Source: Lepidodermella squamata (taxonomy: Eukaryota; Gastrotricha). Taken from it: DNA of 64,000 nucleotides. A model generated the notes under the pieces. The model ran no database searches. It was not told the DNA's origin and saw only the letters and a program-made list of their open reading frames with translations. The translations under genes were made by a program, and so were the position numbers. Each line of letters opens with the position of its first letter. Position 1 is the first letter of the stretch. Positions 24,680-36,220 of this stretch are shown here, piece after piece. The stretch covers positions 558,001 through 622,000 of the forward strand of contig JBLDXI010000024.1 of assembly GCA_047495785.1 (NCBI GenBank), written 5' to 3'.

Positions 24680-26838
24680 TCAAAGGCTGAGATGACTTTC
24701 TCCACGAGTATCATTATTTGGCTGATTTGGCACATTGTTTGGCTGAGCATCTGCGGCAGGTGTATGAGGATGAGAACTAAGCGCGCTTATTCCAAATTGT
24801 CTTGCAGTGCGTTGCTCAATACCGGCAACTTTCTCATTCAAGAATCGCACCATATTTACAACCTGTCAATAATTCCAAATTAACTAATTACTAATAAGTG
24901 CAAAGTTCATACGTCAGCATGATTGCTTGAGTGAAAGTTGTCAATGAAGTTTTCTTTGTTCCATTGCTCGTCATTGGAATCCAACATCCGAGAGAACCGT
25001 TGATGACCCTTGCAAAACTCTTCTATCCATGACTTCAGTTTCGCAATTTTGTCTTCCAGGCGCCTAAAAAGAATGCAGTGAAGAGCATATCTGATTTCTT
25101 CAATTTGTGCATACCTTCTCGCTTCAGCGCTGTCTCCCGTCGAAGCTTTCAGTTCATCAATAGCCTTTTTAGCATCTCGATATTTGTTCTTCAGCGAAAT
25201 TATTTTCCGCTCCAACTGAATTTCACAATGTCGATTCAACATGTTTGCTATAAAGTTAAAAGCCAACCTTCTCGACATATTCTGGCGGATATGCAGGCTG
25301 CAATGTCCGAGGGTTGTCGTCCGCCCGAGGAATCTTGACATATTACAGAAATAAATAAACAGAGCAATCGATAAATTATCATTTACCACAAAATTAGTCT
25401 GTTCCGGCCTGTTCCGAAGACGTGCTAACTCTTCCCTGTAATCAAAATTCATGAGGATTGAAAGGTAAAAGATAATTTCTCTAACTTGAGTGCTACGATT
25501 TCTAGCGAGAGACCGTCTCGCTCTTTCATCAATTGATCAACTCTGCCACTCCAATTATCCTTTGCATTTGCAAGCTTATCTTCATATGCGCGACAACGTC
25601 TTTCACAATCTTCCAGCTTAGCGTTTAGCTGCGAGCTGAATGAACAACAATTTAAGAAAACGTTAATTATCGCGGTGTTTTGTTAACATACAGTTGATCC
25701 TCCAATTGGGTTTTGATGCGAATAGATTCTTCCTGTATCAGCGACAGCTTCATCTGACATTCACGCTCTTTCTCAATGAGGCCGCCAGTTTTCTGATCCA
25801 GAGCATGACGTAAACTGTCGCGTTCTGCTTCGCATTCTAGAGTAAATTTATAAAAATATCAGGCAAGAAATGATAGCGTATAAACCACAAACCTTTCATT
25901 TGAAGCCTAAGCTCAGTACGCTCCCGTTCTGTAAGAGCACGTTCGTTTAAATACTGCAGTTTCGTGTTATTAAGCTCCATTGTATGATTGTGTGTCATTT
26001 CATCAATAATTGCTTGCAAATGGCCATTTTGACGTTCCAAGTCATGCACCCTGGAAGTAAGCCTTACGTTAGCTTCGCTCAAAGACGCGATTTCGCGAGA
26101 AAGCATGTCACTTTGCTGACGACAACAGTCGCGCTCGGCAATCAGAGCAGAGAGCTGACCATTAAGAGTCGTAACTTTTTTCGCCAGGTCACGCGAGTTG
26201 TTATTGCACTCGGCCTGAAGCTTTTGGTAGCTTGCAGTCAATTCCTCGTTCTCTTTTATCAAACCGTTCAACTTAAGACCGAGTTGACGGTTTTCTAAAT
26301 CCAGCTGGTGAATTCTTCTATTTGAATCCCCAATGCGTGATCTTTCGTCAGACATTAGGGCATCACGCTGTCTCTGAAGGGCGAGGGTCTCAGCTTCAAT
26401 GCGCTGGTGATATTCAGATTTAATTCTGTCAACAGCTTCCGTCATGCTAGAAAGCTCTCCTTTTAGAAAATCATTCTCTCGTCTTAGCTCACTTCGTTCA
26501 ATGGATAAAGCGTTCACTTGAGATAGCTGTTGTCTAACCTCCTCGACATATCTCCTCTCAACATCTTCAACAGCTCTGAGTTTTATCAGCTCTTCCGTTT
26601 CAGCCGTTATTATATGAGGGCGTAATAGCAGCAACTCTCGCTCCAACTCCTTGTTTTTTGCTTGAAGATGTTCAAGGTTGTTGCTGCACTCTGCTTGAGC
26701 CCCGGCCAGAGCATCCAATACTTGCTTGTATTCAGATTCAAGGTTACCATAATCAAGTTGGAGACGTTGGTGTTCCTCCTTCAATCTTCTGTATTGCTCT
26801 TTTAGTTTGGTTACATGGCACCACGGGTCTTCATCCAT
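24680..26838 (-). CDS. Coiled-coil protein, CEP83 (CCDC41)-like
   Basis: Eight exons (minus: 25893-26838, 25692-25836, 25486-25635, 25387-25435, 25268-25333, 25115-25215, 24913-25063, 24680-24862) encode about 596 residues, almost all heptad coiled coil. The start MDEDPWCHVTKLKEQYRRL and the following KEEHQRLQ, KNKELERELLLLRPHI and RRENDFLKGEL resemble the N-terminal third of CEP83, a distal-appendage protein that docks centrioles to the membrane. A proline-containing break (IPRADDNPRTLQPAYPPEY) precedes the last helices. The C-terminal 40 residues are Asn/Pro-rich and non-helical. Coiled coils mislead by composition, so the family is tentative; the gene and its exon chain are firm. CFAP52 in the same window fits an animal with basal bodies. 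Confidence 0.6.
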
Positions 26839-29800
26839 TTAAGTTAGCTCTAAGCAATAAGAACAGAAGCGAAAGTTATAAATGGCACAAATCGACGTAG
26901 TAAGACAGATAAATAAACACTAAATCAGATACTTATGAGCAGCATCGGCATTGTGAGGGGCCGTGAACCGTGAAGGTGAGACACAAGGTTAATAGAGAGT
27001 GTATAGTTAATAGAGAGACAAGGTTATAAGTTCAATTTCACGAGGAACGTGCGTGCGAATGACGATAAATGACAAAGTGATAGTGCAACTTTTTACTCTA
27101 TCCTTTGCTATCTGAAATCTGAGCGAAAATTGAGAACAAAATCCCGATTCGACATGGATGGATTTATCGGCCCAGGTCGCCTGATGCTAGGGTATTGGTT
27201 TGAAGTTTGAACAAATAAATAGATTAAATAAACAATTTTAGGCAACGTAGGCAGCTTATGGCTTATGGCGTGTGTTTGGCCGAATTCACTAGACCGATGA
27301 AGTCACCGTCGTGTCACAATGGAGAACCGTTCATGAAAAGCGCCGTTAGTCCAGCTTTTCTTCTAACCCCTGGACGTTGTTGATGCCGCGTCGCCATGAT
27401 GTTCAAAAGTGACCTTGATACTAATTTACATTTTATTTCAACAATTACTGAAAAATATTATTCCCGTATTATTTTACATGCGTAATTTAGGTATCCTCGT
27501 AACAGCTTTGAATCTTGGCGGCTTCAAATCCGAAAATCCCATCTGAAAAAATCCGGTATGCGGTATGTTCACATCAGAGACTTGTGTGTGGAAGTCCGCT
27601 CATTCAACACATCCGACGAAGAAATTTCATGCCCATGGTCATCAAGCTCGCAATCTCAGCCTTAAGTTTTGTTTCGGGGATTGATGAAGCACTGTTAAAA
27701 CTAGAAAACCACTAAAATCACTCCACACGTGACCGCGTGCTTATCGGCGTCAGTGTAAAACCGCTTCGTTTTTGGCAGCGAACCCGATGTATAATTACAT
27801 ACATACGTAACACATATATGCATACAATTATGATTATCGTACATCCTTTGTTGTCAATGTATACAATCCTTGTATCACATATCACTCATCATCTCTCATC
27901 CATATCCATCTTCACCCCAGGAGTTATGTAAGCTATAGTAGCGTAATCAGTAGCTATCATGTCTCATAGTTCATAATTATATATCTTACCTCTTGCTACC
28001 CCGAGCTCGATCGCGAAGTGGAAGTTTCTATTGAATTGCTTATTAGGTAGCTTAGGGAACACGTGATTGTTTCTCACATAGATCAAGGTAACAACAAAAA
28101 ATCGATTGTAACAAGTAGCTAACTACTAATCGACCGCTTTCAAATCATTGAGTGACCCTTCTGTTCAACAGCATGACGCGTTCCTCTTGTGATGCGAAAT
28201 TTGAGCTTGATCCATGTTACCTCGAATGCGCGGTGCATATATAACCGTAATTGAAACAATATTTTACTTTCTTCAAAAGACTCATAATCACGATAATAAG
28301 CGACAAGACAGATACTACCTAGTTGGGCCTGACCTGCGCATCTCCTCAACTCCAGCAACGTCATATTTTTCGTTACTCACCGAGTTTGATCGATTGATTC
28401 GTGACAGCAGGTTTTGAAGACATTGCTATTGAAGTTTAGTAGTCAAATTGAAATCCTGCATTTATTAAACTAAAGATAATGAGTGTTAGGGATCTAACCT
28501 CCAAATTAAAATAAGCTCCCTCTTGCAGCTACGCGTTTGACTGATCTGAAACTTCTGCCTGAAGTTATGAAGTTTCTTTCAAAGCTGCTGATCATACTTA
28601 TCTCGTTTGACATTATCAAATGATATCCGTGCTGATGCGAATAGGATTTTCGGCACATAATACCTTGATCGCAGCATCCGTCTTCGATCGGTTTTAGTCC
28701 CGTAGAATTCATGATACATCCGGCGAGGAAGTGTTTTTCGTCGAGGGATTGGCTGAAAACTTCGAAACATTTTTTACATATAAAGACAGTCTTTATGAGT
28801 TTAGGAAGCTGCCTATTCAACCTAGCACACTTGTTGCGAGAGAGTTATTTTCTGCAATTTCATACAATATCGTATCACGTATACTAATTAGCATTATATG
28901 CTCACTGTGTATGCTCTTGTGTGTTCTGTCGCTGAGAGAAACTGAGTAATTCCGGGTGTAGGTCTCCTTTCGGCTTCATTTGGGCATATTCTATCAGCTT
29001 ACATCATAATACCGATTTTCAAGGCACTTTTTAAATTCGCTGACCTTGCTCTCTCAAGTTGTCAAGTGGAGGTTTTGTGGATATGTCGAGACAGATTCTA
29101 GATAATGTTTTAGAAATGATTTTTTTTATTTTAGATCCCTTGATTAAAAGTTTCTTGTCAGCGATTAAAATCCAATGCCAGCAGATTAAAATTTGATTAT
29201 CCAATGCGATAGAAACCAGACGAAAATATTAAGTTATTATGAATTGAGAATTTAAATGAAATAACAGTGTATTTACTTACACACGATTTCGACAGATTCG
29301 AAAATTATCTGCTGCAATAAACAGCAGTTAATTGAGACAGGCCATAGAAACTAGCGGATAAAAATTGAAAATACTTGAGTTGTTTTTTTTCAGCTAGTAT
29401 GTAACATGTAAAGCAGTTTATTACAGCATCATGTAGTTAATTTCTAAGATGCTATCGGGTGTAAAGTGTTATTGTATACGTTTTTCTCATATTAAAGCGT
29501 TAGGAGCGTCTGGACTTATCTCTTATATAGGAGATGCAAGGGGGTCGGATATATTGATTAATGCTTTGTAATTATGATTATCTTTCACCGCTAAGAAGCG
29601 GTTCAGAAGACCTTCGTTTGCTTTAAACTTGAGGGAATCGATTGGCCAACATAAAATATACTGTGGCAAAGCCGCGTTCATTCGTTCTACTCGAGCTCTC
29701 TCATTTGTTAGAAAAGAATCTGAAACCCTATCTCATATTATTTATACACATAGCTCATTTCAGCGATAGCGGGCTGTTGCTAAAAAATTCAATTAAAAAT

Positions 29801-29971
29801 TCATGCGTAGAAGTCGCCAAACTAGACTATGACGCGTCACCCTAGTAAACATGCTCCAGGCAGTGTAGGCTACTACCTAGTAATTGTTTTCCTGTGTTTA
29901 CTCTCTGTGAAAATATGTATACTCTATACATATCCCTTGTTTAGCCTTACTGCTTTCACTGAGCGGATAAA
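26839..29971. other. Intergenic between CEP83-like gene and PKA-R
   Basis: About 3.1 kb with no supported gene. A minus frame at 28506-28820 includes a CKKC...H...C pattern that looks zinc-finger-like by chance. Local repeats of TTAATAGAGAG occur near 26990-27020. Confidence 0.45.
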
Positions 29972-32900
29972 ATGAGTCGTCTGGAAATACCGTCTGGTTT
30001 GACCGATCTTCTTCAAACATTTGTCGTACAAGTTTTACGACAAAGGCCAGACGATTTGATTGGCTTCGCTGCGCAGTACTTCACAAATTTACAGGTAAGT
30101 GAACTATAGCATTTTTACGCTGTAAAAGTTACCTTCATTCAGACCCAGCGAGATATGCAAAATAGGGGAGCTAGTACCGAGTTCTATATTAACAAATCTG
30201 CGTCAAATGGTGAACATGGAAGCGATCGACTTTCGTCTGCCGAGGCTCATGAAGACGAAGATGCTGTTGACGACTTGCCGCAGTTCGGTATGTTTTGCCG
30301 TTAATTTGAATGGATCGCATATTAAATGCTCAATGTCAATGGCCAGCTGTTTTGCAGCGTGATAATGTGTCGCCTGAGATAACTCTAATTACATTTCATA
30401 TCTATCGCCCTCTTTATTTCGCGAATATTGACTTGCTGTGCGCTATTGAAGCAGTCATGCAAATCTTTTCATTCTCTTGCTCAAGCCTATGCTCCTTATC
30501 TTCTCCGCCTGTCGCTCCAGATAAGAAATTTATCGTAAAACTTTCATTGCTTCTCGTCAACTATGCAGTGCGATTTATTCATTCCTTCGTTGCTTTTCAT
30601 CATTCGTAAATTTTTTTATTTTTCCATGGCTTTTCTAATCGTTCACTCAAAGATGGATGTGCTAGACACCTGCTAATTTTCTATATTATAGCATTATTTG
30701 TTTGTTTATCGCTCAAATTTGATAAAATGGCAGCAAGTGGCTCTAAATCACGACATTTCTTGATGGCGCCAGGTAATTTTCTCAGCCTCCTCGTCAAATC
30801 TGATAAGATTTCTTATTATTGCTTTCCGGCATATATTTACATATCGCGTTGCGATTTCACACATTAACATTTTCATTTCGCGAGTCGATGTAATTTATAT
30901 AGTGTTATTGACGATGCTCAAATCTGTCAGCCGTTGGCGAAGCTGTGAGAGCTGAGTGTTGCCATGTAGACGTTCTAGCATAAAACAGTTTGACAAATCT
31001 GTGTAATATTCTCGTCTGCGACACAATTTTTCGCCGCTGAACCTCGAGTGACGATAAATACTTCTATTGGCATTATTCTTAAGCCGACGTAATTATTTAT
31101 CGAGCCGCGCCCTCATGTTTCAGCAGCTCTGGGATTTTGTTTTTGTATGCCTCTTTTCGAGTGACGCGCGATTTTTATGTAAAAATCGCTCACAAGTCGA
31201 CAAGCGCATTCGCGACGGAAACTTTATTTTTATTATTTAATATTATCGCGACGTTATTACGTTACATTTTGTAGGCAACCACAGCTTTATCCTCCGTAGT
31301 CCTAGATATTAGGGGATTTCTACCTCATTCTCACTTCTACTGCTTATTCTGTAGTTTTATAAATGCTTTTGAATTGCGCTACTAATCCACTTGACCCTTT
31401 CTTCAGATTCAATGAGCTTCCGCTCATTCATTCAGCCGTAATAATGGCTGTATTTGCTTTTTCGATGATGGCAAAATGAACGCGTGTATTTCTTCGTGCA
31501 TAGCACGTGCCACGAAGTTGAAAACCTACGATGTTCACCCTTTGATATTCTTGCTGGCGGTGCTAATGCGACCAGGTGCTTGCTGTCAAGTAAACTGGTA
31601 TTCGTTACACGCCGCTTATACGCGCTGGCTTCATACTTTCGTGTAGTATTTTATCACTCACTTTAATATTATGTATACAGTCTTAAGTTGATAATTCGCC
31701 CTAACGGCACATTTTTATCGTTCTCTACCGTCTTTAGAAAAGTAATTTTGAGTTGAATAATGGCCCATTCAAACAAAAAACGGGTGGACGTCGAAAACGA
31801 ACCGGAGCATGACGATGAAGGCGCCTTGCCTGAACTGAAGGGTTTTGAAACAGGTTATTTCATATTCACTTCTTTCTTTTGATGCCGTCTCGCCGTCGCA
31901 ATTTTGTTTAGTCATCGTGATAGTCGCGCTGGTTTTCACTATTACATATTTTGGTGTGCAAAGCGTGGTTGAAGCACTGATTTTGCGCTGCTACGGATAA
32001 ATGTGCAAGCTAATATGTTAATGTACCCGCCTTTCGCTCATCTTAATCGAATTTCAGTCCACCTAGTCGCCGCGCATGCAATATATCCGGCATATATATA
32101 TGTATTTCTAGTCAGAAGCAGAGTGAATTTTCGCTGATATCTGATAGTTGTCGACCCGCTCGCTCTCTTTCGTGTGTATATGTGCATGTTGACATCAAAT
32201 AAGAAATCACAGAGCAGTGATCCTTGTATAATTGAATCGATTTTTAACGCGGTTGTGACATCGAAACTACGGCTGTGATTCTTGCTCTCTGTTTAGCACT
32301 CTCTATACGAAAAGCGAAGCATTCGGCTCTCTGAAAAAAACGTTAAAATGTGCTAGCACATTTTAACGTTTTTTTCAGAGAGCCGAATGCTTCGCTTTTC
32401 GTTTCTTTGCGAATGACTTATTGCAATCGTTATTTCTGCTTCTCACTAGTCAAAAAACCGAGTGGTAGGTCGATTTATTTTCAATAGATTTACGTGGCAA
32501 AATTCGCCCTCTTTCAATCAGCGTAATGTAATGAAATGTGTGAGACTCACTTATCGATTATTAATAATATCGTCATTCAACGCTTCGTGACTTCGCTTTC
32601 GGTTGTTAGTATTAGTCCGGACCTTCCGCTCGTTAAAAGAATTACGCGCTTCATTAACAGCCCGCGGTTTTTGCGGCGTAGAAACCTCATATAATATTCC
32701 ATCTTAATGGGTTAAGTGCTTAATGTCACCAAGCGTGGTGCTACAGAAGGCCCCTTTGTCAGCCTATAATTAGACTTCTCGAGTTATTTCGTGACAAGCA
32801 ATTTTTTTTTACCACTTCTGCGTTTTCGTTAGATCACAAAACGGCTCCTGAAGACATGGCTGAAGAAATTGGTTTGCATTAGTAGTTGAACTGCAAGCGA

Positions 32901-34253
32901 TTCCTTTAGGAATGCTTACCTTTATAGTGTCGAAAACCGTTATTAAATGTAAAAAAGAATGAAAATTCTAGCAATTAGACCGAACCGTGACTAACTGCTG
33001 CTATTGAAGTGGAAAGCCATTTAGTTTCATGGCGTGATGATTCTTGTGATCATTTGTGTACATGTGTCAAACCAACCATTAAATTGTCCCTGAACTATCG
33101 TTAATATGCTCTATCCAATGTTTTACAGATATGAAGAAGCTGCAGAAAGGTCGTCGAGTTTCCGTCGCTGCTGAGTCGTTCAATCCAGAAGACGAAAGCA
33201 ACAGCACTGCCCAAAAGGTTTTTATTGAAGGAAATGAACAATTGACTTGATTAGTTGAGCGCAAAAAATGCAGATTCATATCCCTAAAACCGAAGAACAA
33301 CGAAAACAGCTCAACGAAGCCGTGAAACACATTCTGCTGTTCCGATGCTTGGAAGAGGTTAGTTACATACGGGTTCCCAGAGCAGGCTCAATAGTCTTAT
33401 TTTGCGTTTAGTCTCAACTGAACGAGGTTCTTGATGCCATGAGCGAACGTAGAGTGAAGACTGGTGACTACATCATCCGTCAGGGTGAAGACGGCGACAA
33501 TTTTTACGTTATTACCAGTGGCAAGTATACGGTGCTAGTAAAGAAGCCGGAGGATACCGAAGAGAAGGAGGTGTTCAAGTACGAAGACAAGGGCAGCTTC
33601 GGTGAGCTTGCGCTCATGTATAACCAGCCCCGTGCTGCGACTGTCCGCGCCGACACCGAAGGTCTCATCTGGGCGCTCGACCGCGACACTTTCCGCCGCG
33701 TCGTCGTTATGTCGACGTACAAGCGCCGGAAAACGTACGAAGCGTTCATTGAGAACGTGCCTCTGCTGAAAGAGCTCGAACTCCACGAGCGCACCAACGT
33801 CGCCGACGCCCTGGTGCCTCGTACCTGCGAGCCCGGCGAGGTGATCATTCGCCAGGGCGACCACCCTGCTGAGGCCATGTTCATCGTCGAAGATGGCGAG
33901 GTCGAAATCACTGCGAAAGACCCTGCCACTGGTGTTGTTCGCGAGCTGAAAGTATGTAAGCGAGGCGACTACTTCGGTGAATTGGCCCTAATCGCAAAAG
34001 CTCCTCGTGCTGCCACTGCCGTGTCTCGCGGAAAGAGCCGATTAGCCGGTAAGGATGACTTCAAAAATCGAATTATTTTTTCATGACAGCTGTGTTTCTC
34101 TTAGTATTGGACGTAGCGGCGTTTGAACGTCTACTAGGACACTGCATGGACGTTATGCGGCGAAATGCTTCCGAAATGCAGAAGCACCTCGAAGAACTGT
34201 TCGAACGCAACGTCTCCTTGGACGAACTTCGCGGAGGCGGAGCGCCCAACTAA
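29972..34253 (+). CDS. PRKAR2: cAMP-dependent protein kinase type II regulatory subunit
   Basis: The subunit inhibits the PKA catalytic subunit until cAMP binds, and anchors it to AKAPs. Main isoform exons: 29972-30094, 30143-30287, 33129-33217, 33274-33357, 33412-34048, 34105-34253; 408 residues (human RII-alpha 404). Residues 1-41 form the dimerisation/docking domain ([20 protein letters not shown]). An acidic linker leads to the inhibitor site RRVS at Ser101; a phosphorylatable Ser there makes it type II. Two cAMP-binding cassettes follow ([16 protein letters not shown] and [16 protein letters not shown]), with the Arg and Glu that contact cAMP. Two alternative first exons and a 39-nt cassette exon lie in the 2.8-kb intron. 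Poly(A) signal near 34438. Exon 33412-34048 is GC-rich with C-ending codons. Confidence 0.95.
30727..30772 (+). CDS. PRKAR2: Alternative first exon B of PKA-RII
   Basis: An ATG after GATAA starts [15 protein letters not shown] and ends phase 1 at a GGTAATTT donor, the phase needed to join the exons at 32833 or 33129. It would replace the docking domain with 15 residues. Support is the start codon, donor and phase only. Confidence 0.4.
31760..31853 (+). CDS. PRKAR2: Alternative first exon C of PKA-RII
   Basis: ATG then [19 protein letters not shown] and an acidic run, ending phase 1 at a GGTTATTT donor. Its charge pattern resembles the acidic linker encoded by 30143-30287. It would give an isoform with no docking domain. 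Confidence 0.5.
32307..32402. repeat. 96-bp perfect palindrome in PKA-RII intron
   Basis: Two 48-bp arms with no spacer, centred between 32354 and 32355 (GCTAGC). Every base pairs, including a run of seven A against seven T. It ends at a T/T mismatch (32306/32403). Confidence 0.95.
32833..32871 (+). CDS. PRKAR2: Cassette exon of PKA-RII
   Basis: A 39-nt segment between TTTTCGTTAG and GGTTTG is phase 1 at both ends and adds 13 acidic residues ([11 protein letters not shown]) just before the inhibitor-site exon. It can be included or skipped without changing frame. Confidence 0.5.
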
Positions 34254-36220
34254 ATTTAAAATTAAAATTTAACAGAGGCTGACTTTATGGCTGATTCCAT
34301 TCTTCTTGAGGCTTATATAGTTTCCATTCATTCAACGCGGTTCTGTTTCTCTTGTTTTTTATTAATTATTATTGAAAGCGATAACTTGTGTTACATCGAA
34401 TCACTTTTGTCTCGAATCGTTCGTGTTGAAGTCGACGAATAAATTTACTTAGTATGCCAAAACTCGCGCGGCCATGTTGCCCTGCTGCTCTAGTTGCCGG
34501 AGTTCGAAGCTGATTGTAACCAGCAAGTCGCCTTCAATTAGCCGCTTCTTTAGCCGACGCTTCAGATTAACTTAGCACGTCTGTTTCTTTTAGGCTCAAT
34601 TCGTGTTTCGATTATTCCTACCACTATTTTTCTCGAACGATAATCATGCTTGTTTATGTCATACGCAAAGTGTTTGAATCGTCATAATTTTAATTGCTTT
34701 GCAAGTTCGGTATTGCATTGCAATGTTCATTGCAATATATTATTTATTTCTCGTAAATCAATTAAAAATGTATCGCTATATTGATTGCTATACTGAAATC
34801 TTTATTTTGTCGATTTTTCGTCGAAATATCTAACGCTTTACTATCTTCGTTTAAACTTTTGAATTCCCGAGAAGTTCCCGCGTCACCCATGTATCCATTT
34901 CTTCCGTGAATCACGACGAGATATCTACACACTACTTTAGACATACCACCTGCATGCTTCAAGTGGTTGTTGATTGTACATAGACAACAAAAAATTGTAA
35001 CGATGGAAATCTCCGAATATACGCACGAAATGATGTCAACAAACCCAAACAAAACCGTTGAATTATGATGGATTTTTTGTGTGTTTGTTGAATTTTTTGT
35101 CTGTGGATTATCAGCAAAACGAAGCCGATATCGGAAGCGAGGCTAGTCCTAATTGTCGTTATATTATGCTGGTGATAGAGAACTTTTGCTTAACTTTCGA
35201 TATGACGTAAACACCTAACTTTCACTGATCCGTGTGGATGTCAAGTTTCTGTACTGAACTGTGTCTTCTTCATTCGTCCAATCGCAAATGAATGACGTCC
35301 CGTTACCGTTGAATGGATCATGTTCAATTGATATCCGAATGTTTTACTATTTTGAGAGAGCGCGTGATGCTGCGATCCTTCTACATTCATGTCGACACAT
35401 TCGTTGTTATTTAGCAACCAAGCACCGATGTATGTCTATTTCCGCGAACCTATTTGCAGCCGCTATGCTATGGTGGCTAGAAGAATGAACGATTCATCAT
35501 AAGATCAAACCGGGTGTTCTTTTTTTTCCAAAACCAAGCGTATTTTCGTTTCCGAGATTTTATTCGAATTTCGCTTCCATTATGCCACACGCTACAATCC
35601 AGAACAAAAAAAACATTATCATCATCATGCTCTAAACATCAAGTCGTCGATGCATGTGTAATTCAATAAGAACCATCCAGCTTTCAAACAAAACAATCCG
35701 ACGACTTGATCCAATTATAAAATGTCATTTCAAAAATCATCATGCCCCAAATAATAATAGTAATACAAATGATCGGAATAGTCATAGAATATCCAGACGA
35801 GATATCCTGATTGGATAGTGATGATAAACTATCATCGTTGGATACGTGTTTAAAGTGACACGAACTAGCGAATGCAGAACGCCTCCAAAGCAATTATTAG
35901 GTATTGACGCGAAAATTAGACGATTTAATCAAAGAAATTGACTGTGGTAAAAGCCGTGAAGACGCAGCGCACGACATTCCTCGATAAACCGTAAGTAATT
36001 GAAGTGAGGCACAGAAGAAGGAGGAGCCTATCCACCTTTAATCTTCATCTTTTTTTCTCATGAACAACAAACGGCGGTATAATTTATATGTAATATTGAC
36101 CCATGAAAGATACAGCGAGATATGACCAAATATAATTGTATGAATGAGACGAAGAGACTTCGACATAATTTACGATGGATATGTTACAAAAACGAATGGG
36201 CAAATACGCTATCATAATTG
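34254..36220. other. Intergenic between PKA-R and CTTNBP2-like gene
   Basis: PKA-R 3' UTR, then about 1.7 kb without a supported gene. A 96-codon minus frame at 34762-35052 is followed closely by AATAAA but has no recognised family. Confidence 0.45.

Noticed and set aside
28506-28820. Minus frame with CKKC-x12-H-x4-C, zinc-finger-like
   Set aside because: Only one such unit, no flanking conservation and no gene structure; likely chance.
30310-30609. 99-codon plus frame in PKA-RII intron
   Set aside because: No start context, no motif and an incompatible phase with PKA exons.
33504-33929. 141-codon minus frame opposite PKA-RII
   Set aside because: Shadow of the GC-rich PKA exon on the other strand.
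34762-35052. 96-codon minus frame followed by AATAAA
   Set aside because: No recognised family and no upstream exon; kept only as a note in the intergenic entry.
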